64,000 nt of DNA from Sabulicella rubraurantiaca (GTDB lineage Bacteria > Pseudomonadota > Alphaproteobacteria > Acetobacterales > Acetobacteraceae). Numbering within the stretch: the first letter of the stretch is position 1; the number at the start of each line of letters is the position of its first letter. This document shows positions 7,594-14,995 of the stretch, one piece after another. Where the stretch lies: assembly GCF_017355885.1 (NCBI RefSeq), contig NZ_JAFEUU010000005.1, positions 62,001-126,000 on the forward strand, given 5' to 3'. The notes below the pieces were generated by a model. It worked only from the letters and a program-made list of their open reading frames with translations, had not been told where the DNA came from and did no database searches. A program made the translations under genes and the position numbers.

Positions 7594-9074
7594 ATGATCT
7601 GCAGCGGATCGAACGGATCCCGAGCGGCGTCCCGGGTCTGGATACAGTGTTGGACGGAGGTTTCCCTCGGGGTGGGATCCATATCCTCCAAGGCACGCCT
7701 GGGGCGGGCAAGACCACGCTCGGCAACCAGATCTGCTACCACCACGTCGCCACTGGTGGCCGGGCCCTCTATGTCACGCTGCTCTCCGAGAGCCACGCGC
7801 GCATGCTGCTGCATCTCAGCACCCTGCGCTTCTTTGACGCGGCGCGACTGCCGGACCAGATCACCTATATCAGCGGCTTCGGCACGCTTCAGGACGAAGG
7901 ATTATCAGGTCTGGTGACGCTGCTGCGACGCGAGGTCGCCGCAAGCAAGGCGAGCGTGCTGATGCTGGACGGGCTCGTGGCGGCCGAGGCCCAGGCGAAA
8001 TCGGACAACGAGTTCAAGGCCTTCATCCAGGAGCTGCAGACCCAGGCCGGAATGCACGGCTGCACGGTGTTCCTGCTCACCACCGCGAAGGGTCAGACAG
8101 TTCCACCGGAGCATACGATGGTGGATGGCATCATCGAGCTGACGGAGCTTCGCTACGGTTCGCGCACGGAACGCGGGCTGTTCGTCAACAAGCTTCGCGG
8201 CAGCGATTATCTGCATGGTCGCCACCCCTTCCGCATCACCGAGCAGGGCATGGTGGTCTATCCAAGGGTCGAGGCTGCCTTTCGCTTCCCCACGCGCCCG
8301 GATGAAGCGAAATCCGGACGGGTGAGGACCGGCGCAAGCGATTTGGATGCGATGCTGGATGGTGGTCTGATAGAGGCGACGGTCACCGGTCTCCTCGGCC
8401 CGTCGGGCATCGGCAAGACGACGCTCGGCCTGCACTACCTGTGTGGGGCAGGTCCCTCGGAGCCGGGGCTTTTGTTCGGCTTCTACGAGACGCCGCCACG
8501 CTTGCTGCAACAGGCCGCGACCCTCGGCCTCGATCTCGCAGGGGCCGTCGGTCGGGGTGAGGTCGAGATCCTCTGGCAACCCCAAGGCGAGTACATCCAG
8601 GACGCGCTGGCGCACCGACTGCTCGATGCGGTGGAGCGGCGCGGCGTCAAGCGGCTGTTCCTCGACGGGCTCGGTGGCTTCATGGAAAGCTCCGTCGAGC
8701 GCGAGCGCCTCAGTCGGTTCTTTTCCGCACTCGCGCACGAGTTGCGGGTTCGCGGGGTCACCACCATGTACACGCTGGAAACCCGCGACGTGGTTGGCCC
8801 CGGCATCGAGCTGCCCTTGCCGGGAATCTCCTCCCTAGCGGAGGGTCTGATTGCGCTGCGCTTCGTGGAACGTCACGCGCGATCGCGGCGGCTCCTTTCC
8901 GTGGTGAAGCTCCGTGGCAGCGGCTTCGACCCGGCACTTCGGGAGTTCGTGATCGAAAGCGGCCGCGGCATTTCGCTCCTTGGTGCGTTTGAAGGTGCGG
9001 AGGAGCTTCTGAGCGGCTTCGCACGGGATCGCCCTGCATATGGCCGGTCATCCTCCGGGCCGGAGGAGAAATGA
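7590..9074 (+). CDS. double-domain KaiC-like RecA-superfamily ATPase
   Basis: This 494-residue protein has two tandem KaiC domains. The first Walker A is GTPGAGKT (residues 35-42) and the second GPSGIGKT (about 270-277), each followed by a Walker B-like aspartate (VLMLDGL, RLFLDGL). The double-domain layout and size match cyanobacterial KaiC (about 519 residues). The C-terminal segment GISSLAEGL lines up with the KaiC region that carries the autophosphorylated Ser-Thr pair, here Ser-Ser. The catalytic Glu-Glu pair after Walker A is not fully kept: VTLLSES in domain 1 and GFYETP in domain 2. No kaiA or kaiB is nearby. Non-cyanobacterial KaiC proteins are often linked to histidine kinases and stress responses, as here. 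The start overlaps the kinase stop and the stop overlaps the receiver start. Confidence 0.9.
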   Translation: MNDLQRIERIPSGVPGLDTVLDGGFPRGGIHILQGTPGAGKTTLGNQICYHHVATGGRALYVTLLSESHARMLLHLSTLRFFDAARLPDQITYISGFGTLQDEGLSGLVTLLRREVAASKASVLMLDGLVAAEAQAKSDNEFKAFIQELQTQAGMHGCTVFLLTTAKGQTVPPEHTMVDGIIELTELRYGSRTERGLFVNKLRGSDYLHGRHPFRITEQGMVVYPRVEAAFRFPTRPDEAKSGRVRTGASDLDAMLDGGLIEATVTGLLGPSGIGKTTLGLHYLCGAGPSEPGLLFGFYETPPRLLQQAATLGLDLAGAVGRGEVEILWQPQGEYIQDALAHRLLDAVERRGVKRLFLDGLGGFMESSVERERLSRFFSALAHELRVRGVTTMYTLETRDVVGPGIELPLPGISSLAEGLIALRFVERHARSRRLLSVVKLRGSGFDPALREFVIESGRGISLLGAFEGAEELLSGFARDRPAYGRSSSGPEEK

Positions 9075-9439
9075 CCACCATCCTCGTCGTTGACGATGAG
9101 CCGCTGATCGCTATGGCCCTCGAAGCCGAACTGGCTGATGCCGGCTACCAGGTGGTCACGGCGGCCAATGGGCGACAGGGGCTCGACCGCTTGGCCGAGA
9201 CTCCCAAGCCGGACCTGGTCCTGAGCGACATGATGATGCCGATCATGGGCGGCGCGGAGCTGGTCGCAGCCATGGAAGCCGACCCAAAGCTTCGAGGGAC
9301 GCCCGTCATCATCGTGAGTTCCCTGCCCGAGGCCGCCGTGCAGATGCGAGTGAACAGCGTCGCTGCGATTCTTCGGAAGCCATACACCGCCGCTCAGATC
9401 CTGAACGCCGTGGCTCGAGTGCTGGGGAACAGCAAGTAG
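9071..9439 (+). CDS. single-domain response regulator (CheY-like receiver)
   Basis: This is a 122-residue receiver domain without an output domain. The acidic pocket is DD at residues 8-9 in VVDDEPLI, the phospho-acceptor is Asp53 in LVLSDMMMP, and the conserved switch lysine lies in ILRKPYT. The start codon overlaps the stop of the KaiC-like gene (ATGA), so all three proteins of the unit are translationally coupled. The most economical reading is that the upstream HisKA kinase phosphorylates this receiver, with the KaiC-like ATPase as regulator or target. As a stand-alone receiver it must act by protein contact rather than DNA binding. A similar chain in other bacteria is annotated simply as a response regulator. 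Confidence 0.92.
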   Translation: MTTILVVDDEPLIAMALEAELADAGYQVVTAANGRQGLDRLAETPKPDLVLSDMMMPIMGGAELVAAMEADPKLRGTPVIIVSSLPEAAVQMRVNSVAAILRKPYTAAQILNAVARVLGNSK

Positions 9440-9842
9440 AGCAGGCCAGACTCTTCCTGTTCCTCCTGCTCGCGGGTCGATCAGTGAAGAACCCATCCGT
9501 GGTCATACGAATGGCGCGGTGGCCATGGACGCGCGAAAAGAAGGCACCGCCCCGGGTTGCGAGACCCCAGCGGGCGATGCGGCGGCGCCGCACTAGCGCC
9601 GGATGCAATGGCCTCGTTCGGTCATGGCGTTTCCTCCCAATGTGCAAACTTCCCGGCCGCTCGCGAGAGCGCGCCGGGACCTTTCGCGTTGGCGAAGCCG
9701 ATACCGCACATCTTCCGAACCGCGCTTGAGTGCGCCCGATGGCCCAGCGATTCCGGTCCCGGTGGTTACGAACCACGTCGCATTATATGCGAGACGTGAC
9801 GTGATCCCGTCGCTCAGCAGTAATCTCCACCCGGACCGACAG
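9440..9842. other. gene-free region with adjacent palindromes
   Basis: No coding region is supported here; the short open frames lack start signals and family resemblance. Two adjacent palindromes stand out: GTGGTT-ACG-AACCAC at 9762-9776 and CGCAT-TAT-ATGCG at 9779-9791. The second contains TATAAT on the minus strand (9788-9783), but no matching -35 is visible 16-18 bases away. A GC-rich imperfect hairpin lies around 9655-9681. The region separates the receiver gene from a candidate small RNA on the minus strand. Confidence 0.5.
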
Positions 9843-9980
9843 CCAAAAAGAAGGCCGCTAACCCATTGGGGTAGCGGCCAAGTCATACAGGGAGGCTTCA
9901 CGTCTGGGAGACGTGGGACCCGAAGGCCCCGACGACGCTCGCGCGTCGTTGGAAGGATGAATACCTCACCCACCGATATG
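9843..9980 (-). ncRNA. candidate structured small RNA with its own terminator
   Basis: Reading the minus strand from about 9980 down, four hairpins follow one another. The first is ACGACGC-GCGA-GCGTCGT, a 7-bp stem with a GNRA tetraloop (9950-9933). The second is GGGGCC-TTCG-GGTCCC, a 6-bp stem with a UUCG tetraloop and one G-U pair (about 9931-9916). The third is CACGTCT-CCC-AGACGTG (9916-9900). After a linker containing CCTCCC, which could pair with a Shine-Dalgarno sequence, comes an 8-bp intrinsic terminator stem followed by TTCTTTTT. No reading frame with a usable start covers the segment. The 5' end is not defined because I see no convincing promoter. I do not recognise the family; identity is inferred only from structure. 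Confidence 0.6.
9846..9879 (-). terminator. intrinsic terminator of the candidate small RNA
   Basis: On the minus strand GGCCGCTA (9879-9872) pairs with TAGCGGCC (9860-9853), with three further possible pairs inside the loop, and is followed directly by TTCTTTTT. On the plus strand the hairpin is not followed by a T run, so the direction is leftward. No protein gene lies just upstream on that strand: lysR ends at 10059 and about 180 bases separate them. Confidence 0.8.
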
Positions 9981-10058
9981 CGGAATCAGCAAAACATCGC
10001 TTCAGTCATGCACACGGCGCGGGGCGATTTCCAGGATGTGGAAAGTGGCTGGACGGGC

Positions 10059-10955
10059 TCAGCCGCCGCCCGGATTCGTCAACTCGGAAACGAGGAAATC
10101 CCGGAAGACCGAGACCCGCTTCGAGGCGCGCATCTCCTCCGGATACACGAAATAGGCGTTGATCTTCGGCGCCTTGAGTTCCGGCAGCACGGTCAATAGC
10201 CCTTCGAGCTCCGGCCCCATGTAGTCGGGCATGGCGGCGAGGCCGAGGCCCGACTGCACGGCGCGCAGCATTCCGATCAGGCTGTTGCACTCCACCGTGC
10301 CGCGACGGCCCTGGCCGGGCTTGCGGCCAATCTCGGCCAGCCAGTTGATCTCCTCGATCGGCGGGCGGTAGTCGCCCCAGACGATCAGGCGGTGCGCGTC
10401 CAGCTCCTCCGGCCGCTGCGGGATACCGTGGCGCTTCAGGTATTCGGGCGCGCCGACGATACGCCAGCCGAAGGTGGCGACATGGCGCTGGATCAGGTCT
10501 GGCTGGCGGGGCGGGTGCAGGCGGATGGCGACATCCGCTTCGCGCATCGCCAGATCAAGGTCGGCATCATCCAGGATCACGGACACGTTGATGTCCGGAT
10601 AGGCCTCCAGGAAGCGGTGAAGGCGCGGCGCCAGCCAAGTGGATCCGAAGCCCGTCGTGGTCGTCACCTTCAGCCGCCCGGCCGGGCGCTCCCGCCCTTC
10701 GGTCAGCAGCGCCTCGGTCATCGCGAGCTTGGCGAAGACCTCGCGCACCGTGCGGTTCAGCGTCTCGCCCGCCTCGGTCAAGATCAGGCCGCGTGCATGG
10801 CGATGGAAGAGAGGCACGGACAGCGCCTCCTCCAGGGCCTGGATCTGCCGCGACACCGCGCTCTGCGACAGGGCCAGCGTCTCGCCTGCATGGGTGAAGG
10901 AACCGGCTTCCGCAACGGCATGGAAGACGCGCAGCTTGTCCCAGTCGAGCGGCAT
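10059..10955 (-). CDS. LysR-family transcriptional regulator
   Basis: This 298-residue regulator has a winged helix-turn-helix in the first ~60 residues (FHAVAEAGSFTHAGETLALS then QSAVSRQIQALEEAL) and an effector domain with the usual GRLKVTTTTGFGSTWLAP start and GLGLAAMPDY near the end. The start at 10955 shares one base with the stop of trxB (TGATG), with GGAGAGGG upstream, so it is co-transcribed with and coupled to trxB. The pairing of a LysR gene behind trxB with a divergent lrp is a recurring arrangement in Alphaproteobacteria. The target genes are unknown; LysR proteins often regulate a neighbouring gene, but here the only divergent neighbour lies beyond trxB. Confidence 0.9.
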   Translation of the reverse strand: MPLDWDKLRVFHAVAEAGSFTHAGETLALSQSAVSRQIQALEEALSVPLFHRHARGLILTEAGETLNRTVREVFAKLAMTEALLTEGRERPAGRLKVTTTTGFGSTWLAPRLHRFLEAYPDINVSVILDDADLDLAMREADVAIRLHPPRQPDLIQRHVATFGWRIVGAPEYLKRHGIPQRPEELDAHRLIVWGDYRPPIEEINWLAEIGRKPGQGRRGTVECNSLIGMLRAVQSGLGLAAMPDYMGPELEGLLTVLPELKAPKINAYFVYPEEMRASKRVSVFRDFLVSELTNPGGG

Positions 10956-11956
10956 CACGCGACCCTCTCCTTGCTGGTTTCCGTTCCATAGGAGGCCGGC
11001 GACGGCGCCGAGGCAGCGCGGTGCGCCAGCCACTTCTCGGCATCCAGCGCCGCCATGCAGCCCGTTCCGGCAGCGGTCACCGCCTGGCGGTAGATGCGGT
11101 CGGCCACGTCGCCTGCCGCGAAGACGCCCGGGATGCTCGTGCGGGTCGAGCCCGGTTCCACCAGCAGGTAGCCGCCCTCATCCATCGCAAGCTGGCCACG
11201 GAACAGCGCGGTCGCCGGCTCATGGCCGATCGCGACGAATACACCGTCCACCGGCAGTTCCCGCTTCTCGCCGCTTCGCGCATCGCGCAGCAGGAGGGCG
11301 CGGGCGATGGGGCGGGACGCATCGGTGCCGAGCATTGCCTCCGTCGCCTGGTTCCACAGGATGGTGACGTTCTCCTTGGCGAAGAGGCGCTGCTGCAGGA
11401 TCTTCTCAGCCCGCAGCGAGTCGCGTCGGTGCACCAGCGTGACGTGCCGCGCGAGGTTGGAGAGGTAGAGCGCCTCCTCCACCGCGCTGTTGCCGCCGCC
11501 GATCACTGCCACGTCCTTGCCGCGGAAGAAGAAGCCGTCGCAGGTGGCGCAGGCGGAGACACCGAAGCCCGAAAGTTCCTTCTCTCCGGGGATGCCGAGC
11601 CAGCGCGCCTGGGCGCCGGTGGCGATGACGACCGCCTCGGCTTCGTAGCGGTCCCCCGAATCGCATTCGGCCACGAAGGGATGGCTGGAGAGGTTCACGT
11701 GGGTCACGAGGTCGTAGACCAGCTTCGTGCCGACATGCTCCGCCTGGGCGCGCATCTGCTCCATCAGCCACGGGCCTTGCACCGCTTCGGCGAAGCCGGG
11801 GTAGTTCTCGACATCCGTCGTGATGGTCAGCTGACCACCTGGCTGCATTCCCGCGACCAGCACGGGCGCGAGCCCGGCGCGAGCAGCGTAGATGGCGGCC
11901 GTGTAGCCGGCGGGGCCTGCACCGATGATCAGCAGGCGGGTCGTATGTGTGGGCAC
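10955..11956 (-). CDS. trxB: thioredoxin-disulfide reductase
   Basis: This flavoenzyme reduces thioredoxin with NADPH in the cytoplasm. It contains the FAD-binding start LLIIGAGPAGYTAAIYAAR, the redox-active pair in SACATCDGFF (Cys-Ala-Thr-Cys, as in E. coli), the NADPH motif GGGNSAVEEALYLS and the C-terminal GVFAAGDVADRIYRQAV. From GTG 11956 it has 333 residues, close to the family's ~320. The in-frame ATG at 12001 would add 15 residues without family support and would run closer to the lrp promoter. lysR follows with a one-base overlap. lrp is divergent, 107 bases away. Confidence 0.93.
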   Translation of the reverse strand: MPTHTTRLLIIGAGPAGYTAAIYAARAGLAPVLVAGMQPGGQLTITTDVENYPGFAEAVQGPWLMEQMRAQAEHVGTKLVYDLVTHVNLSSHPFVAECDSGDRYEAEAVVIATGAQARWLGIPGEKELSGFGVSACATCDGFFFRGKDVAVIGGGNSAVEEALYLSNLARHVTLVHRRDSLRAEKILQQRLFAKENVTILWNQATEAMLGTDASRPIARALLLRDARSGEKRELPVDGVFVAIGHEPATALFRGQLAMDEGGYLLVEPGSTRTSIPGVFAAGDVADRIYRQAVTAAGTGCMAALDAEKWLAHRAASAPSPASYGTETSKERVA

Positions 11957-12027
11957 GGTTGAATCCGGGGCGTCGTGTGCGTTGCGTGCATATCTGCCCA
12001 TCGAGCCATGTGGGACAAGCCCGGAGC

Positions 12028-12059
12028 TTGCCTTTCTCTGCATCCGCAATGATATTGCG
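12028..12059 (+). promoter_or_regulatory. predicted lrp promoter with a palindrome over the -10 box
   Basis: TTGCCT at 12028-12033 and GATATT at 12051-12056 are separated by 17 bases and fit a sigma-70 type promoter. The palindrome CGCAAT-GAT-ATTGCG (12045-12059) covers the -10 box. Lrp/AsnC proteins commonly repress their own gene by binding such sites, so autoregulation is likely. Transcription would start at about 12062-12063, one or two bases before the ATG at 12064, which would give a leaderless message. No Shine-Dalgarno sequence is seen before that ATG. Confidence 0.55.
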
Positions 12060-12063
12060 CGCC

Positions 12064-12567
12064 ATGCCCGGTACCAGCAAGGAAACGACAGCCCGAATCC
12101 GGGCTGATTTGGACGCCATCGACCTGCGGATTCTGGCCGAACTGCAGGCGGATGGGCGGATCACCAATGTCGACCTCGCGCAGCGCGTAGGTCTGTCCGC
12201 GCCGCCCTGCCTCCGCCGCGTCCGCCGCCTGGAGGAGACGGGCGTGCTGCGCGGCTACCATGCCGATATCGAACCGGCGGCGCTGGGCTTCGATGTCACC
12301 TTCTTCGCCATCGTGGGGCTGGAGTCGCAGAAGCAGGCGGTACTGGATGCCTTCGAGGCGGAGGCGACTTCCTGGCCAGAGGTGCGCGAGTGTCACATGA
12401 TCCGCGGTGGCGGCGACTTCCTGCTGCGCCTCGTCGCGCGGGACACGCCGCACGAGAACGAACTGACCTCCCGCCTGACCGGATCACCCCACGTGCTGCG
12501 GGTGCAGACGCTGCAGACCATCCGCATCGGCAAGAGCGAGGCCGGGGTTCCCGTCGCGCAGTCCTAG
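12064..12567 (+). CDS. Lrp/AsnC-family transcriptional regulator
   Basis: This 167-residue protein has the family layout. The N-terminal helix-turn-helix shows LDAIDLRILAELQADGRI, then VDLAQRVGLSAPPCLRRVRR. The C-terminal RAM/ACT-like domain has VRECHMIRGGGDFLLRLVA and ends in a segment common to many alphaproteobacterial Lrp proteins. Lrp-family regulators sense amino acids and usually control their transport or use, and often their own gene. ATG 12064 is chosen because it follows a well-placed -35/-10 pair; an in-frame ATG at 12049 lies inside that promoter. It is divergent from trxB-lysR. Confidence 0.9.
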   Translation: MPGTSKETTARIRADLDAIDLRILAELQADGRITNVDLAQRVGLSAPPCLRRVRRLEETGVLRGYHADIEPAALGFDVTFFAIVGLESQKQAVLDAFEAEATSWPEVRECHMIRGGGDFLLRLVARDTPHENELTSRLTGSPHVLRVQTLQTIRIGKSEAGVPVAQS

Positions 12568-12831
12568 GCCCGTTTCACCGCATCCCGACGCGGTAGGCGG
12601 GTCTGTTTTGTCGTCTTCACGCGTCTTCCAAGCCGCCCAGCGATTTCACTCGGCTTGAAGATGCTGTGGTGCCCGCTGGGCCATCCACGCCTCCGAACTC
12701 CATTCGATTGCGACGCTGGACCAGCACGCCGCTCGACGTCGGGTGAAGTGCGGGAAATTCCGACATGGCCCGGCGCAGCGCATTCCATGCCGCCACGCGC
12801 GGTCGATGGGGCCGGCATCCTGATCGCTCGG
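12568..12831. other. convergent spacer with a stem-loop
   Basis: This 264-base spacer lies between the 3' ends of lrp and the PEP-CTERM gene. An inverted repeat with one bulged base is present: TCTTC-c-AAGCCG at 12624-12635 pairs with CGGCTTGAAGA at 12651-12661. There is no adjacent T run, so it is at best a weak terminator. Nothing else is recognised. Confidence 0.4.
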
Positions 12832-13437
12832 CTAAGAGTGCGAACGCAACGATATTGAATGCATGTGCCGCCGCCTCGCTGCAGCCAAGCCGAGCAGGCC
12901 GACGATCAGCAGGGCCGCCGAGCCGGGTTCGGGCAGGTTCACAGCCCCCGGATCCCGGACCGTGATGAACCCGAAGCCGGCTGTCGTGGTGGCCGTCACG
13001 TTTTCTTGGAAGGCCGTGAAGAACTGGAGACGCACTGTTCCCTCGTCCATGTTCTCGACTGGCAGCAGGCGCGTCGTGAAAGGAAATTCAAGCGTGCAGG
13101 CGCCGCCCGGCTGGAGCTTGACCCCCGCCCCACCCGGGAAGTTGGCGAAGCAAGTCCCCCCACCGATCCGGAGGTTCTGTGGAACGTCGTTTGGATCGCC
13201 GCCAATGAAGGTCTCCTGGAACCTGAGAACGCCGGCGAAAGTGGCAGCTGTATCTGTACTGGGGTTTCGGATGTTGAAGATAAGTTTGTGCGGGCCGGTG
13301 CCTTCAAGGACGACGATCGCCTGGTTGGTGTTGGTGATGTCCGGCGGGAGCAGCGCTGCATCCGCCTCCAACCGCCCGCAGAAGGCAGCCAGATACGAGA
13401 GTGTCATTGTTGCGGCGAGACGCCAGAACGCCGTCAT
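12832..13437 (-). CDS. PEP-CTERM sorting-domain protein, exported
   Basis: This 201-residue exported protein starts with a signal peptide, followed by a beta-rich region (for example TNTNQAIVVLEGTGPHKL and GGDPNDVPQNLRIGGGTC). It ends in the tripartite PEP-CTERM signal: LPEPGSAALLIVGLLGLA then a basic AARRRR-like tail. Proteins of this class are processed by an exosortase (EpsH/XrtA type) and placed at the cell surface or in the exopolysaccharide matrix. No exosortase lies in the window. ATG 13437 has GAGAGGAGG 6 bases upstream; an in-frame ATG seven codons earlier lacks such a site. The gene stands alone. The body of the protein has no recognised function. Confidence 0.8.
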   Translation of the reverse strand: MTAFWRLAATMTLSYLAAFCGRLEADAALLPPDITNTNQAIVVLEGTGPHKLIFNIRNPSTDTAATFAGVLRFQETFIGGDPNDVPQNLRIGGGTCFANFPGGAGVKLQPGGACTLEFPFTTRLLPVENMDEGTVRLQFFTAFQENVTATTTAGFGFITVRDPGAVNLPEPGSAALLIVGLLGLAAARRRHMHSISLRSHS

Positions 13438-13744
13438 GGTCACCTCCTCTCTCCACACAAGAGGAGTATCTAAGGAGGCAATACTATTGCTTGACCGTTG
13501 CTTGGCTGAACGGATGCGTGGAAAAAGTTTAACCTATTGCAGTAACCCGTCAGGTTTCGCGACGCGAGAAGCGGACCGCCAAGGGCGTGGCTGAGGGTGC
13601 TATTCGCTGCGATACGGGCTGGGTCAACCGTCAGCCCGCTAGCGTCTCGACGTGAACGCAGGCGGCGTCCCCGCTCCTGAAGACAGTCACGGTCTCCTCG
13701 GCCTTGACGCGTCTTCGCCGGAGAAGTGGCTTACTCCAGCGAAT
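13438..13744. other. upstream region of the PEP-CTERM gene
   Basis: No gene is supported in these 307 bases. The part next to the PEP-CTERM gene (13470-13560) is clearly richer in A and T than its surroundings, as expected for a promoter, but no -35/-10 pair is convincing. A stem-loop CGGGCTG-N10-CAGCCCG lies at 13615-13638. It has no T run, so it is not a clear terminator for the upstream threonine dehydratase gene. Confidence 0.4.
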
Positions 13745-14950
13745 TCAGGGCGACCGGCGCACCACGTAATCGCCAGCTTCCAGCGCCGCGACGATGGCAT
13801 CGGCCTGGATACGGTCGCGCACCTCGATCATCAGCTCCAACTCGGCCGTTTGGACGGAGGGGGCGGCAAAGAGGCGCTGGTGGCTGACCTCGATCACGTT
13901 GCCGCCCGCCTCGGCCACGCGAGTGGCGATGTCGGCCAGCACGCCCGGGCGGTCCGGAATGTCCAGGTGCAAGCGCAGGAGACGCCCGTCGCGGAGCAGG
14001 TTGCGCAGCAGCACGTTGGACAGGATGCGCGGATCGATATTGCCGCCGCAGATCGGCGTGCCGACCCGCTTGCCGGCGAAGCGCTCGGGGAAGGATAGGA
14101 TGGCGGCGAGGCCGGCGGCGCCTGCGCCTTCCGCGACCACCTTGGCGCCCTCGGCCAGCAGGGCGATGGCCTGCTCCACGGCGCGCTCCGGCACCACCAA
14201 CACCTCGGCACCGTGCTTGCGGAGCAATTCCAACGGCAGTTCGCCCACGTCGCGTACGGCAATGCCCTCGGCGATGGTCGGGCCGCCCACCTGCACCGGC
14301 CGTCCCGCAAGGCGCTGCGCCATGGCCGGGTAGCCCTCCACCTCCACGCCGAAGACTGGCAGGCCGGGACGCAGCGCCGCGGCCGCGACGGCACAACCGG
14401 CGACGAGGCCGCCGCCGCCCGTAGGCAGGACCAGCGCATCAAGCTCCGGCGCTTCCTCCAGCATCTCGAGGGCGAGCGTGCCTTGGCCGGCCAGGACGCC
14501 GGGGTCGTCATAGGGATGGATGAAGACGAAGCCGTGCTCGCGCGCCAGCGCATAGGCGTGGGAGGCAGCCTCGGCCAGCGTCTCGCCATGCAGCACCACC
14601 CGCGCGCCGAACTCCTCGGTGCGGAGCACCTTGGTGGCCGGGGTGAAGCGCGGCATGACGATGGTGGCGGCAATGCCCATCAGCGTCGCGTGGCGCGCCA
14701 CGGCCTGGGCGTGATTGCCGGCCGACATGGCGATCACGCCCGCCTCCCGCTCTCGCGGGGACAGCAGGGCAAGGCGGTTGGCCGCGCCGCGCTCCTTGAA
14801 GGCGCCCGTGGCCTGGAGGTTGTCGAGCTTCAGCAGCACCGTCGCACCCGCGGCGCGGGACACGGAAGGCGCCTCGATCAGCGGCGTGCGGAGGACGCGC
14901 CCGGCGATCCGGCCAGCGGCCGCCTGGATGTCAGCGAGGGTGACGGGCAT
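13745..14950 (-). CDS. threonine ammonia-lyase (threonine dehydratase) with C-terminal ACT domain
   Basis: This PLP enzyme converts threonine to 2-oxobutyrate and ammonia, the first step towards isoleucine or a catabolic route. It has 401 residues. The PLP lysine is Lys52 in TGAFKERGA, the phosphate-binding loop is PTGGGGLVAGCA, and SAGNHAQAVA matches the Asn loop. A single ACT domain (from about residue 325, LHLDIPDRPGVLADIA) is the layout of the ~400-residue class rather than E. coli IlvA with its two ACT-like repeats. ilvA and tdcB names are both used for such proteins, so no symbol is given. It is last in the minus-strand run behind greA, 45 bases downstream. Confidence 0.92.
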   Translation of the reverse strand: MPVTLADIQAAAGRIAGRVLRTPLIEAPSVSRAAGATVLLKLDNLQATGAFKERGAANRLALLSPREREAGVIAMSAGNHAQAVARHATLMGIAATIVMPRFTPATKVLRTEEFGARVVLHGETLAEAASHAYALAREHGFVFIHPYDDPGVLAGQGTLALEMLEEAPELDALVLPTGGGGLVAGCAVAAAALRPGLPVFGVEVEGYPAMAQRLAGRPVQVGGPTIAEGIAVRDVGELPLELLRKHGAEVLVVPERAVEQAIALLAEGAKVVAEGAGAAGLAAILSFPERFAGKRVGTPICGGNIDPRILSNVLLRNLLRDGRLLRLHLDIPDRPGVLADIATRVAEAGGNVIEVSHQRLFAAPSVQTAELELMIEVRDRIQADAIVAALEAGDYVVRRSP

Positions 14951-14995
14951 GGGTCAGGCTTTCCGGCCGCCTGTCGCCAGGCGGCCGAGGGGCGG

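Noticed and set aside
5391-9439. KaiABC circadian clock operon
   Set aside because: Only a KaiC-like protein is present; kaiA and kaiB are absent and the catalytic Glu pairs are incomplete.
9783-9788. TATAAT on the minus strand as a promoter for a leftward gene
   Set aside because: No -35 box is found 16-18 bases upstream and no gene follows; it is kept only as part of a palindrome.
9593-9973. 126-codon minus-strand frame in the gap before lysR
   Set aside because: It runs through the hairpins and terminator of the candidate small RNA, has no ribosome-binding site and no recognisable sequence.
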